A stretch of DNA of 64,000 nt from Sphaerosporella brunnea (lineage: Eukaryota; Ascomycota; Pezizomycetes; Pezizales; Pyronemataceae), in NCBI GenBank assembly GCA_008704415.1, contig VXIS01000012.1, positions 1 through 64,000 of the forward strand, read 5' to 3'. Positions 46,199-60,727 of the stretch are shown here, piece after piece. Below the pieces are notes generated by a model. That model searched no databases. It was given only the letters and a program-made list of their open reading frames with translations, and had not been told where the DNA came from. A program made the position numbers and the translations under genes. Position 1 is the stretch's first letter; the number at the start of each line of letters is the position of its first letter.

Positions 46199-49100
46199 AA
46201 GATGATTCTTGTTTCTCGTTTCACCGGCTGCATAGTTATTGGCACAAAACCCTTAAAACAAACAATCCAGCACTTAGTTTTAACACAGTAAGAGCTCAGG
46301 TGCACCCAAAAGCGCGGATCGAGGATCCAAGCGTCATATCTAAGCTCTTCCAGTGCCCAAGTCAAACTGGTACTAGAACAAGATATCTACTTAGTTCGGC
46401 GGCCGCTCACCGAGTGACTAGGGTGGCAGCAGGTGGTCAGCCTTTTGGTCCGGCATTTAATGTTTAGGGCTTGCCTTTACCCTTGTTATCTCTACTTCTG
46501 CTTTTTATTTTTGGTATACAGGTTGGGCGGAGTTGGCTGCCTGAGTAGCATTCATAGGGGCAGAGGAAAGATATGGGTATGGATGAGCGGAAGGCCTTGC
46601 CTGTCTTAGGCGTCGGACATTAAATTTGATTACCCAAGCACAACCGAGTGAAGGATGGACCGCTGGCCTTCCCCCCGCGCCTGCGCCGTATCGTAAGCCA
46701 GGCCGTCCGTGCGAAACCATAATCCCCGCACAGCCGGGACCCCATCTTAATCAACGGCCGAAACCTGGCGGCTACATACGGTATCTCCCGTAATGGCGCT
46801 CAGGCGGCGCTCTTGGATACATATGATTCAGGAAAACTACAGAGCGGTTAAGAATAAAAATCAGGGCTTTTGAATAGTCGCCGGCGGACTGCCGATCTTG
46901 AGATTAGCGGCCCCGCACCTACGACCTAGCTGTTCCGGTGTGATATATTTGCAAGTATCTATCCTTCAGATTCAAGCTCGTTTTTGGCGGGAGCTGGGTT
47001 ATGCAGAGTTATCTACAGTTCACTAAAATCGTCTGACTGGCGCCGCGGCGTTCATGGCCGGTCGGTCCTCTTGGCCTTTCACGTTGCTCGTTTCGTTGAG
47101 ATTAGTAGACTGGATCTCTTGTCCTTGTGTTGCAATCCTGACGATCTCCAATATGCATGCCCATCTCGCACATCGAGATAAGGGAAGACCCAACCCTTCC
47201 CATATGTTTCTATATGATAAAGAAAATGTACCTGCATAGTTGAGCATACATCCGTAAAGGTAGGTAATGGCGCGATCTTAATTATAGTAGTCAATATCGA
47301 TATGGTCGGATAGACGTCTCGCCTACACTTTCGGCACGGAACCTATCACCGAAGAAAAAGTTATCGCGGAAGGATAAACGGTTTTTGATTGGCTGGGAAA
47401 GTCGAAACATACTTTCCTGCAATCGCGGCTATGCGCGGAGAGGGTGTGTGGATGCTTTAGTAGCAGTATTGCCACGGCAAACAGCGTCTCGTTAGACTTA
47501 AATCCCTAGCTATTCGGTATGGTGGAACGGAAAAATGGCCGATGTATGCTTAGGCTTGTCTTGAGCCTCGTTGCTAGATATAGGGTAGGCGCAGGGAGCT
47601 ACCTAGGAAGTTGTGTTCTGCATGCTCATGTGTCTGTGGTAGCCAATTAGAGTAGGTACATACTCCCTAGTCCGTATGATGAGGGTTCAGGTTTCTGGGC
47701 GGGAGGTTTTGCACATGTCCCGAACGGGGCGTCTGGGCAACGTCAAGGTTGCCGCTATTCATGACGGCGCCATGCACGAAGATCTAGCAAGTAGGATCCT
47801 TCAGATTTCAGACCATTGGTTGTAAACTCCCAGAAGGCACCCAAGGACGGTGCATGGCGGAATGCCGGAGGCGCCCGAAATTGAGTGCTGGCGACTTGAG
47901 ATCTGCAAGGCTGCAGCTCGCAACCCGCATCTGTCAAAACCAGACACGGCGAAGCCGACGTGTTGCGGTGGAAACCCGTAGCTTTAATACCAACGGCCGA
48001 ACGTTGCAGTGAGTAACGTGGCAGATTGTGTGATAACGGTGTACTCGAAGTATATGTATGTATGTATTGAATTGAACCCTGCTCTGTTTCATCATGGCCG
48101 CTCCAGATATGCCCTAGATAGGCTGCTGGCAATGCGATCCATCATCCCATGTTGAGCCAGCGCTGTTCAGGAGCTACCGCCGCCGAGATGGGGAAAAAAA
48201 AGGCTGAAGATCACACGAACGTTGCAATCGTGTGAATTTTTGTTTTCATTATTGGGCATGTGCGTATTTCGTAGGCGCATGCAAGGAGCGTTTCTAGCTT
48301 CCGAGGGCCGTCGAGACCAGTCCGGGAAGAGGCTGGGATGTTTCGGATCTGCAGAGCCATCCCGTATTAACTGGTGCCCACGGGGTAAGAGCGGTGCGTT
48401 TTCAAACGGAAATCCTCCAGCGAAATCTGCTACTGCACCACAGAACAAGCAGTGTTCCAGAAATCGAAGCACTGCAAACCTTCTAGTCGGATTCTTCCCC
48501 CCCCCACAATTCCAACAGAGCTCGGACGGGCCCGATTGTTAGCAACGATCTTGTCGGACACTTCATCCGGATAGGTATGCAGCCATGCATCTCAAAGGTC
48601 AAGATGTGCTGAAGCGGAAGGAAAAATGAGAAGATGGCGGCTAGCATCGGATGTTCATCTCTCTCCGCACTTAGGGCTGTGGAAACATCGCTGTATATGT
48701 GACCGCGGATGGTGTGTGTGGGTTGTAATATTTCTTTGTCTACACAGAGATCTTCTTCTACACACCGGTACCCACCCTGTCCGCTATGGCCTGCCCCTCA
48801 CTATATTCGATGAGCTACTAAAGATCATCCGCCTGAACAATGACGGCCATGTTAAACCGTTGCCAATGAACACCGATTGTTCACCACCAATCGAGGAAGT
48901 TAGCACAAATCAACACTGCAGGGCATACACGGTTTGTTCGTTTTGTTCAGAAAGTCCACCCCCCACCCGTCTTTTTTATTTTCTAGACTAACTGCATGCA
49001 CGACCCTTCCCCGCAACTGTGGGTTAAAAGAGATAAGGATCATCCGTTAATTGTTCGCTTTTGTTAGAGCCCCCGAATAGAGGTATCCATTGTTCAACGG

Positions 49101-52100
49101 CAAATGAGAAAAGTAAGTGTCAACCGGCGAGATAGTACAGCCTGCGGTGTATCAACCACAAGCTATTACCTATTCCCAATGCATGCATGCCGTCGTCAAG
49201 TACAGAATAAGAGCAACCAAGGGTAAATTAAACTCATCGCATGCCTCGGGCAATGCACGTGTGGATTCTTCTGACGCGGACATCCGCCCAAGCATCAAGC
49301 CAGGTAAGGTGTCCTTGAGAATGACTGTTGGCAAAATAAGGCCTGTGAGTAAGCGGCAAAGGTCTTTGCAGCCAACTCCAGAGGACCAAGACTTCAATCG
49401 ATCAACCAAGTGGGGTTCAAATCCTCCGAGCCGAGGGCATCCGGAAGAAAAGCTTGTTGACATATTTGCACCGACTGCAACATTTCTGTTTGTGTCTAGG
49501 CATCCGTTACCGAGCGTCCATACGGGACAGGCCGGAGGCCCTGTAAGCATTGACAGACGCCACGAGAAATCAGCTACCAGAACCCTCAGCAGAGAGCGGA
49601 GGTTTCGGAAGCCAGGTGACGGAACGCTTAGGGATGTCAAAATCAGATGAGCCTCACGTATGTCTAAATCAAGCCATTTATGGCAGCTATGCCACGTTTT
49701 TGTGTCGAGTTAGATCACAAAACGAACCTGACAAGCGTGGAATGCAACAATCAATGATGTTGTTCGGTAAAGCCGGAGGGACTGGAATATCACACGGGCC
49801 GTGAGCCGAAAGCGATAGAAAGCTGAAGGAAGCTCCATGTTTCTGCATTGATTGGCACTTTCACGCCAGCTAATTGGCTGAAGTACGATTAGAGGCTGGT
49901 GGTGGTGGGGCGGGTATGTACCACCAGGCACGGATAGACGTTTTCAAAACGAGAAAGACGAGATCGACCAAGCCAAGTGATGTCGGACAACTCCTCAAAG
50001 GCATCTGTGTTCCTGCATGCAGAGGCGGTGGAAGAAAGTTCGTTGGAATGCTACGGCTTTTTGGGAGCTGCTGATTTGGGAGATATCTGCATCAGCTTTC
50101 AGTAGTCGCCGTGATGACGATCCACAATCATCGCGTGCACAAGCTGTTGACCGGGGTATTTAGACAGTTGCGCTCAGCAACGACGGACCGATGATGCGGA
50201 GCTAAATTGAGTATACTGACACCAGTCATTGATCAAGATCTGTGTGTGATGGAATCCAGAGACAATATCCAAACTCGAAAGGATCATTCAAAAACCACAC
50301 ACACCACGAACAACTCGCCAGTGGTTCTGAGTGATGGTGATGGAGGGAGCTCGAACATCAAGGCGCGTATGCTGATGTCTGGAATTAGAGGGCGGATTTC
50401 GGATACGCCACCTTTCCGATGCCATCCATCACATGGCTTTGTTGCAGTCGATCTAAACTTCCCAGAGCGGGGCAAAGATGTAAGAGTATAAAACTCGCGT
50501 GTTCTCCTCGATGAGCCTTTTACGGTAACCCTGCTCCGCTGCGCGGTTCCTGGTCCAACGCAAAAAGCAACGAAAATAACGGAAAGCTGCAGCGCCTTTG
50601 CAGCTTCGCGTGGCCGGGAAAAAGCTCCAGATCGGCCATACCGGCTTACGTGCAATTGCTCGCGCACGGGACTTCACATGTGTTTTCCGGAGTATTTACT
50701 GGACCGAATCCGGGTTAAAAGGACCGCAGCCTCGCCACATTGGCGGGGTGAGGCTCAACGGGATTCGAATCCCAGGACCGGCTGAGCCGTCACAAATTCC
50801 ATGGACCTGAAAATTTGAGGCATTCTGTCCGGTCTGCGGCGCGCGGTAATATGACGGCGGCATTTCGTCAATGCAGGCTTCTGTACTCTAAAGTGCGCTC
50901 CAAGGCTGTTCCAGGCGCTTATGTACCTCATGGGCCCTGGGGCGAAGGTTTAGGCTTTGTCATACACCGATCCAAAACGTGAACTCGCCACCCAATTGTC
51001 CACCGGGACTGATGATAGTAGGTACTTAGCAGTCTACTCGGCTGTGCCTTGAGCAAGAGCTTTTAAGTCTGCGTGAGCGACTACTGACCGTCCCCATAGT
51101 TTCTCTGCAAGCGCGTGGAGGGGTGCACGGTGAAGAAGAGATTGTGATGATCCGAAGTGAAGACTCGCCCAGTAATCGGTGCAAGGAAATAGATCAGGCA
51201 TTCGTCCGAAATTTCGAAATGTAAGGGAGCACTCGTGATGGTGGGTTGAACGGTGAGGGGCTGGTGTACATCCTCCTCGTAAATTGGAAGGGGGACATAG
51301 ATTCGGGAGTCGGGAGTGTAGTGTAGCATGTTGAAGCCTGCTGTGCTCGATGGTTGACGCGATATGCGTGAAACCGCCAGGGACCAGTGACGCCGATCGA
51401 TGTTCTGTGCAGCCTGCAATCCTCAAGCTCGGAGTGAGGCCCTGCTTTGGATCTGGCAGCCGCAGTAAAGGGACCAATGGGACAGAGAGGGACAGGGTAT
51501 ATTCTGACGTGACCGGAAGACTTGCGTGCCAGCTAAGTGCAAAGTTTTTAGTTGTTGATATATCCGCGGGAGTTCGTCCAGATTTCTATGCATGACCTGC
51601 GAGAGCCAGATGCATCGGCAGATGGGCACAAGTCTTTAGGGTAGGTGCTCTGCTCGTACATATGGAGGCAACAGAACGGCTCTGGGATCTGCCTTCGAAA
51701 CGCAAGGGATGGGCCTAGAAGGCGATGATCAGTGGCACAATAATAGGGGGATGGTCGGTGGTTTTTCCAGCGTGCGAGTGGGGGGTCACTGGGACGATAA
51801 TCTCTTTGCTTTTTCCGAGAGCGCTTACCTTGTTCCTCTCCCAAACTTTGGAGGCTACCAGACTTACGTAAAAAACGCACCTTCCGTTTCTGGAGTTTCT
51901 TATCATTTGGGGTGGTTCCTGTGTCTTTGTGGAGAAATTATCGTCGATGACATCTACGGCATTCTCGCAAGATGGAGGGTTTGGTTTTGGTATATCCCCA
52001 GAGGCCTCCCGCCGGCATCGTGAGCCGCCTCTCTTCGAATCGGGGACCAGAGGAACCAATCAGTCAATCGGAATCTACTTGACTCTCATGAAAGAAAGGG

Positions 52101-52738
52101 TTCTTTCCCCTCGTCCATCTTTCGTCGTTACCCACCGGCTACGCCTGCTGCCGGACTGGCCTTCTGCTGGAGTGCTGTGCCTCTGCCGCCTCACTATTTC
52201 CCAAAGCAAGCAGTGAGATTCGACATCAGCAGCCGTGCTGTTTGCACGAGTCTTATACACCTCCTGACCTCGCCGAACATCATCTTGCAGCACGCAGCCG
52301 CCACTGGCCATCGCACTGCTGTACGGATCTCTGATTTCGTAGCCACTAGATTCTGCGCCTAGGCTTCGACCGGAAGGAAACCCAAGCCTCTCTCTTTTTT
52401 GAGCCTTTGTGGGATTATCCTGCGATCTCACAAAAGTTGCCTGCGCCCCGGGCGCTCCCCACGAAATCTTTCCCATTTCCACCAGAGAAACCGCCAAAAT
52501 ACACAACTACAGCCAGTCTTTTCCCAGCCCAGTCGTTCTGCCCTATTTCGTGGGTAGTCCTGGGCTTGGTGATTCTCCATTGTTGGCGCAGTCGCACTTG
52601 CAACAATACTACCATACCCACGCACCGCCGCCGCAGCAGCGATTGGTGTGCCGAGGCGCGCTGCACTTGGATGGTCCCTCATCCCCGGCAGACGGCGCAA
52701 CCATCTCCTCCCCACTGTACACACCGTTACCGCCGAAC
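46199..52738. other. Right-arm mirror of the gene-poor region
   Basis: Mirror of 16042-22631. Most short ORFs differ from those on the left through indels up to about 51.7 kb, which argues against their being conserved genes. Confidence 0.55.
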
Positions 52739-55700
52739 ATGAACACCAAATCGACGCCGCCTTCGTCAGTATGCACCCAGGGCGCCCCGAAACGGCGGAG
52801 AAAGACTCAGGGCGACGATGCTGCGCGGCCGACCATAATCGATTCCCCGCCCGGGAGTGCGACGACCCCCACGACCAGCGCGAGCGGGGGTGGCGGGCCC
52901 GGAACGGGCAGTGGCGGCGCTTCTTCATCTTTCCGAAATGTCTCAGCATGTAACCGTTGTCGGCTGCGAAAGAATCGATGCGATCAACGGTTGCCAGCTT
53001 GTTTGAGCTGCGAAAAGGCGGTATGTTCACCGATTCCTATTTTATTTATTTTTTGTCTTTTTTTTCTTTCCTTTTTCCTTTTTTTGTTTTCGGGGCCACG
53101 ATCGCGACGCGATGCGAGTCCACACGTGTGTATCGCTATTCTTGCAGTGCAAATGCTGAACAATTTCAAGGGCGTGCGATGCGTAGGTGGCGTGATTCCC
53201 GCTGCAAACCCCTCTCTCTCCGAGAACATCTTCGGCGCTTTCCCCCGCCCTGTCGCTGGTTGTCGCCGTGCGTGGATTGGCGGGGAAGCGGCTCTCGTGA
53301 GCAGGATGCCGCCGTCTGCGTCTGTGCCTCTTTTCGCTTGGAGGCCGCGATTGGTTGACGGATAGTGCGTGCATAGCTACGACCCGATAACGAAGAGAGA
53401 AATACCGCGGAGGTGAGTGACTGCAGTGGCTGCAATTCCTTTTTCCCAGTGCCATGGCTCGGAAACCGGTTCCGATCTGCGGACGCCCGGAATATGCCAC
53501 CGGCCGTCCTTTCCTTCCTTCCTGCGTCGATCCAGGGGCTGACATCCATTGCAGCTACGTGCATTACCTCGAGACCCGAGTCGCGTACCTCGAATCGCTG
53601 CTCACGGCGAATAATGTCGCCTTCTCTCCGGCCGACGATTTCCCTGACCTGCCTCCTATCCAAACGTCCTCCTCTGCTCTACCCACGCCGACTGCCGTCA
53701 ATGCGCCGCCGTTGCCTACCGTGTCCTCGCCTACGGGCATGCCTATCGATCCCGCGTTGCAGGGCCAGAGCGGAAGCGGCCGGCTTTCACCTAGGATCAA
53801 GCGAGAATCATCAGAGGCTCTTGATGGGAAGAAGCTAGATAGTCTTGTATCGGACATCGGGCTCGTTTCGTTCGCTGGTGCAAGCGACCCTCGCTATCTC
53901 GGCTCGGTCTCCGGGATATCTTTTGCTCGCGTGGTTTTTGCCGCAGTCAAGAGCAGCACACCCGGAGGAAGCGAGCAGAGTGGGGGCGAGCAAGCCAAAG
54001 GCCGCCACAAGCGGATCGGATCCACGAGCCGGAGTCGGGGTTCCCGAGGCCTTGGAATGGGCGGCGCGGCCACGAAGGAGGAGCCGGAGACCGAAGAAGA
54101 TGCGGATACACAGATGAGGGATTCTTTCTTTGGGCTTCATACAAAACCGTCGATATCGCCGGCACCATTCCCCACGCGTCCTGTCGCGGAACGATTGGTC
54201 CGTCTCTATTTCGAACATGCCAACCCTCAAATCCCATCACTGCATCGAGGCGAGTTCAACGACGTAGTCGAGGCGATATATCGCCCGGTAGAGGACAAGG
54301 CAAGCGGCTCGTCCAATGGAGTCGCGGAATATGACGTGCAAGGCACTGGCCTCGGCGGTACTGCCCGGGAACGATATCTTCTTCTCATAGTTTGCGCAAT
54401 TGGCGCGGGAATTTTCCTTGCCGGTCCGGAAGAATCCTCCGAATCCGATGACGAAGAAGAACGAGAGGATGGCCCCAGAAAGAAGCAGAAAGTGGGACTC
54501 CAACTGTCGCCCGGACAAGCCAAGCAGAGCGAGCCGGAGGCTTACCATGCATCGGCAATGCTTCAACTGGAATCATTCCTAGGCCAGAGTAAGGAGGACT
54601 GGATGAGCTCCAGGGCTGTACTGCTTTTGGCGGGATATGCGCTTCTAGACCCGTCTCTCCAGGCCTCTGGTATATCGTGGGCGTGGCAGTAAGGCTGGCC
54701 GTTGACTTGGGGTTGCATTATGAGGATGCAGAATCAGAGGCGAAGAAGCCGATTATTACCAACGAACCGAAGACCGAAAAGGAGGCGAAGAAGGAATGGG
54801 TACGAGATATGCGTAGGCGGCTGTGGTGGTGCGTATACAACCTGGATAGGCCTTGTGAGCACCTGTGTTGGAAGGCCTTTGGGATTGCCGATGAAGTCAT
54901 CAGCACACAGGTACGACTTACCTCTATCTTTTCCGATCCCTAGTCCTAATATGGTTGGAAATAGTTCCCCTCGATGCTGGATGACGAATACATCCACCGA
55001 CCAAAGGCTTCATGCAGCCTCCTCCAAGTGAAAAGCCTCCGACTTACAAGACTATTTCCAACCACTACACTCGTCTGCGCCTCCTTCAGTCCGAGATACT
55101 GCAGGTTTTGCAACAGCAATCTCATGCATTTCTTTGCATCCGCGTCTTCTGAGACAGCCTTCAAGAGAGATATGTACAAAGGGAAGCAGAATTACCCTCG
55201 GCATCATCCTTATCATCTCCAAACGCCATATCTGCACAATCATAAATCCCTGCAGGTTTGGCATAGGACGTTGACCGACGATTGCAGGAGTGGATAGACA
55301 CTGCGCCAAAGACGAGGGCTGAGACTGGCGTCGATTTCTCCCCCGAGTTTCTCGAGTTGAATTACTGGCAGGCCAAGATCATGCTATACCGACCATGCTT
55401 ATCAGTGCCAGTTCTTCTGGCAGGAGAGTTGGGTGCAAACAGCGGTAGTTCGCGATCACGCGCCGCGGAAAGAGGGTTTGGCGAAGGATCTACCTACATT
55501 CAGGGACGGCATGAGGATGAAGGACGGGTGTTCATGATTGTTGCGGAAGCTGGCGCCAAGGTTCTTCGCATCTACAGACAATTGCATCGTGTGCACCAAG
55601 TTAACTACACGTTCTTGGCAACGCATCATCTGTTTATGGCGGGTATGTGACAATTTCGTGACTCCTGGGGCTTCCATCTGATCTTCCTATAGGCATTTCC

Positions 55701-56555
55701 TTCCTCTACGCCATTTGGCACTCTCCACTCGTCCGATCCCGCCTGTCAATGGATGAAGTTGACTTCACCATTCTGGCCGCGACATCAGTTTTGGGCGATC
55801 TCGTCGATGTGTGTCCGCCGGCCGCAGCGTGTCGAGATGCATTTGAGCGAATGTCTAGAGCTACAGTTCAAATGTGCATGAGCGGCAAGAAAGGACCAGC
55901 TTCCTTGATTGTGCCAAGTGGTACATTTTCCTCTGGCCAAACAGCGGCCCGTCAGTCCATCGACCAACAGGAACGCATTAAAGAGGAAAACGATGCTATG
56001 CAGCAAGCTCAGCAATACCGGCCCGTCTACCAGGGCGGGCAACCCACTTCCCACATCTCGCCCACCGTGCAGCAGATGATGCAACGTCCCCACAGCCGCT
56101 CCAGCAGCGCGGACTCTTTCTCTCAGCATTCGCAGGCACAAGCTCGAAGGCAGCCCGTCCATTTTGATGATGGATTCCGGGAGCTATTCACTTCACCTCG
56201 CCCTCGGATCACTCCAACTTCCTATCCCCCGCAGCAACCCCACCAATATGTACAGTCACCTGTCACCACGGCAGAGGACATTCAGTACCATCCGTCAGTA
56301 TACGCCCACAGCCATCCTCAACATATATATCCTCAGCCACACCCGCAATCCCACGCAGAAATGATGATTGATCCAGCGCTTCAGCAACGATATGCGCCTG
56401 CACCCCCACCGTCCACTCCAGGAGACTGGTCGAACATGGACATGTCCCATATCATCCCAGAAGCGGAAATGTGGGAGCATGACAGCTGGAGCGACGAGGG
56501 CAACACGGGGCAAGTGGATTTATTTGATGGATTCTTCTTTGGTGGTCAGAACTAG
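52739..56555 (+). pseudogene. Right-arm copy of the Zn2Cys6 regulator, frameshifted
   Basis: Exon 1 (52739-53020) matches the left copy. The donor after the 16-nt exon has gained a G (gtggcg instead of gtgcgt), exon 3 has lost its first G, and exon 4 has several one-base changes near 54490-54660. The last exon (to 56555) is again identical. Confidence 0.85.
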
Positions 56556-58034
56556 AGGTGTTTGCTTGCTTACATGAGATGTTCTTCTATTTCCTAATTT
56601 CTTCTCAATCTCATTTCCAGGAGCATGGATCTTTTCGACATGGCATGTTGGGAAACTCTGTATGTATTTAGAGCTTTTTGCTTAGCGGGGGCGCGTGTTT
56701 GGGTTGGATTTTTTCTCATTTCGTTTTCGGGGCGGCATCTGTTGCGAATATTTCTATGCATATCTTTCTTTTCCCCTTCATATATACCCCTCTCCTCGTT
56801 TCTATCTTCTTCTCGGTGTGATTCCCTTTCCCTCTTCTCTTTTTTTCCTACGGATAAAAAAAAAAGGTTGGGAGGTTTGCAAAAGTTTTATAACATAAAA
56901 AGGTGGCTGGGAGAAATAACAAAAGTTGGGAGGATGATGATTTTTGAGGAGGAAAAGGATTAAAAAAAAAAAAAAAAAAAACGGAAATGATGGATGGTCG
57001 GTTGGCGTTTGGATTTTCATGTTTTCCCCAATATCATCACGGAGTTGTTGGACACATGGGAGATCGTGCCTGCAGTTTCTTCTCTAGTTGCCGTGCAATA
57101 CTTGAAACAGGAATTACATAAACGGAATTCCTACTGTATTTAAATTATAAACAGAAAACACACAGATTTTCGTGAGTTTAAGCGGTTCAGTCGTTTAAAT
57201 TAAACGTTTCATATGTGACGGGTAAAACCCTGGACTCGTAGTGAGCTGCTTGTGAGGAGAGATACCCCTAAATTGCTTTTTTCTTGTGAATATTTTCTCA
57301 GAATGGCAACTGATGGACTATATCTGGTAGTTTTAGGCTTGCCAAGGAGGGTTTTTTTTCTCTAACTTTCTTTTAGAGAGATTCGCTGCCCTATAAGGCA
57401 ACATTTTTGTCACTGGGCTCTTTAAGAACCTGAGATAATACGGTACAAAGACATAATAGTATTAAACCTATGATCGGCCTTGATTTCTTACAACCCTCCT
57501 TCCTTCCACCAGCAACCCCTATCCCCACACGCATCAAGTCACAACGGTTAACCAGGTTTACCGTTTATGTAAACCCGCCAGCCAATTTGAGGTTTTACTT
57601 AAACGTGTAGTTACCTCAGTTACGATTCCTCGGGCTGTTTTAAACTTCGTAGAGTGAAGTCTTGCAGAAGAAAGGCCCATCCACGAGAGTATTCAGTTAG
57701 TTACAGCACTCTGAGATCTGACTGCTTGTATAGTTCGTGATCTTTGATAGCACAAAGAGAGACAAGGTAGGAAGAAGGCCTTCCGAGGAGTGAAGGAGTA
57801 TTGGTAGTAGCGTCTCAAAGTGCAGAGGGAACGTCAAGAAGCGCGGTTATTCGATAACCTGTGAACGTCGATATCTATCTGCACCACGTCTTGATCGCCG
57901 AGTCCCTTCCTGGTAGTAGGGAGTGTACCGTTGGTGGAACTGGTTGTGCTCTCGTTAGAGCCTGTCTGCCCACCCAAAAGGGAACACAAAAGGTGAAAGC
58001 CTCAGCCCATCAGTCTAAACTGTTACTGTAAAGG

Positions 58035-59190
58035 ACACACATCACATGGTCCGCCGCGGTAGGGAATCCATCCGAGGCGGACATCCAGTTCATGGACTGG
58101 AGCACAAAACTCGAGATATTGGCCCACTCGGGCGCCACGCCCGTTGTTCGAGGGCATGACGAAAGAAGGCTCCGGAGCACAACAGCTGTTGCAGGAGTTG
58201 ACTGCGGTTGGTCCCTGAACATCGGTACGTACTGACCTCATGCTCAGCTGCCCGAACCCGGATGTGGGTATACGCACGTGGCCTTCGTTCCGAAGGAACC
58301 ACACTCCCACGACCCCTTCTGCAGCTGGCGGTATGGAGCAGCGTTGGTAGTTCAAGTCAAACGGCACCATCGGGTTGGAGGACAATCCCTCCCTCGCCCT
58401 GGCGGCTGGCCAGCTGGCGCCCGTCCTTGCCAATGTCAACCCCGCCGACGAAAAGCAGCAATGGCTCAGCCTGCGGGGCAGCCAGGTCATCTTTAACGGC
58501 GCCGGAAGAGTCATGGGCCAGAGTGGCCCGGTGATTGCTCAAAAGACCGACGGCGCCCCGGAGCAGCTGTGGTATACCTTCAGGTCGGCTATCCTCTGCG
58601 GATCCACAGCCCAGGCACTCACGACAGCCACGGTGCCGGGGTTGGAACTACCTTGCGGCTCGCGCGCTGGAGCCCAAGCGACACGAAACAGCAGTTCCTA
58701 ATCCAGGGCGGCCAGATAAAACATACAGCCTCGGGTCTCAGCGTGGTCGGTGACCTGAACAACACAACACTAGTTCTTGCCAATGCGCAAACTACCGGAA
58801 CAACAGCGCAGTGGTCACTCTCAACTCCGGTCAGCAACACTTCCCCTGAAGCGGGGGGGGGACATGAGAGTCAAAGGCGACGTGAGGATTACTTCTACGA
58901 CCTTCTGCTCTGTGGGCATTTCGACAGGAGATTATATCCCCGCAGGTACCAATGATAGGGCAGAGATATCACTGAACAGTATTTTCACTTCCCTTGACGA
59001 GCACGGCCATACCGATACCTTCCGTCTGAGGCCACTTCCTAGCATTGGCACTCTGTATGGTGTGACCATACGTTACGGCGCGAACAACTGGCTCTGGAAC
59101 GAACGCTGGGTTGTCGATTCAATTGTGGTCGTCAACGAAGCGGACCATGTGGCGTCCACCTATGGCTATGCTCGCAGATGCGCATCTTGA
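58035..59190 (+). pseudogene. Right-arm copy of the lectin/PLAT-like pseudogene
   Basis: Carries the same nonsense codon and the same frame changes as the left copy, including the nine-base homopolymer (nine G at 58853-58861). Confidence 0.6.
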
Positions 59191-59404
59191 TGTCATTAGG
59201 TATCGAATTATCGAAACAGGCAAGCGTTGCATCATGGCCAGTGTTCCCAATAGCCAGCCGAAACAGCCCGCGGCCGGCTGGCCGACTGTTTAAGCAGCCC
59301 GGCTACGAAGCCATGCAGCCGAGCGGGCTGCTTTCCAGTGATTCTCAGTTGAAGGGTCAACCATCCACCGGCCACCTTTACGCCAATGCCCCGGGTGATC
59401 GTCG

Positions 59405-60727
59405 TTTTTTTTTTTTTTGTTTTAATCATAATGTATTCGGCCGCTTGCGGCCATGACATATGGCTATATACGAAAAGTCTACCCTTGGACCTCAGGTGTC
59501 CACAGACGGGCGTGACCTGTGATGATGAGACTCGCACCAAGGAAATTCGTAACACACTGAAGAAAGGACAAGCACTAAGAAGAGGAAGGGAGAAGAAGAA
59601 GGAAAAGTACAGGCCCGGGATCATTTTTGTGGCCCTTCCGGCCACTTGCCAATCTGAGTGCTACCTAGGAAAGCGAGAACAGCTTCAGTGCAGCGCGTGT
59701 CCGCCAGTATTTTCTTGATAGGCGTGGGAGCCTTGTTCCACCCTTCTTTTCCGTCCTCCCCACCTGTCACCCTTTTAATCGTTCGCCAGAGAGAATCCTG
59801 CTCCTTGCGCCACATAGCGCACTGCTTGAAGAGGTGTTCTCGTGTCTGTTGGGGTGCTTTGCGGCAGTACCAGCACCTATCGTCCGTCCTGCGGCCCGTC
59901 CACACTAAGTATGGGGCCGTGGGTGCCTTGCTCAGGCGGAGCTGGTAGTACCGGGATGCCAGGGCCTTCGGGGTCCTTGCCGCGGTCTTGTCCCACTTTG
60001 CCTTGCGCTTGTAGTAGGACTTGGCCTTGATCTGTTGGCTGAGCCATGCATTCCGGTCTTTCGACCTAGCGTTCGTGACCAGCCGTCCGATGTGTGCTGA
60101 GGAGGTGACCTCAGTCGCGTGTGATCTGTCGAGTCGGTCTCTTGCTGCGGCCTTCGCAAACTGGCCGACCATTTCATTGCCCGGGATGCCCTTGTGCCCT
60201 GGGGACCCATCTATATTCGGTAGCCCATCCGAGCCGTTGCAGATCAGCTTCGGCCTGGCAGATGCGCGGTAGTAGCCATTGGCCTGCTCCTGGGTCGCCA
60301 TGCTTTAGACGTCTTAGGGCCGCCTGAGCATCCACAAAGATGCATACGGTCCCAGGCGTGGCCGGAGGGGTTTCTTGTCGGAGCCGGGACCTGACGTGAG
60401 CGCTTCGTGAAGCCATCTCCAGACCGGCGGCGATGCCAAATAGTTCTGCATCGTAGGCTTCCTTATTGTTGCCAATGTAGCCACTGGTGCGGCACCAATC
60501 CCCCATCGTTGTACTGGTGCGTGCAGCTGCGTTGTACCCGCAGTGGCCGTTCTCCAGGCGTGATCCATCTGAGTACACAGCGATGTGGTTCTCTGTGGGG
60601 TGTTCGTGGGAGACAGCCACTAGTGCCGCCATAGTCTCGTCCTCCTCGATGATGACGCGGCCTGTCGGGTGTCGGAGGGTTGGTCGGGTGGGCTCGAAGA
60701 TCGCTGGACGCCCGGGAATGGCATTGG
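59405..60727 (-). mobile_element. Right-arm copy of the truncated LINE
   Basis: Mirror of 8048-9370. Here the finger region follows RNase H in frame (GGGG at 59913-59916), but an extra base at 60201-60204 breaks the frame just before the PGHKGIPGNE motif, which is intact on the left. Confidence 0.85.

Noticed and set aside
41800..51700. Repeat-induced point mutation as the cause of divergence in the right arm
   Set aside because: The differences I compared by eye are mainly one-base losses or gains, often in homopolymers, not C-to-T transitions.
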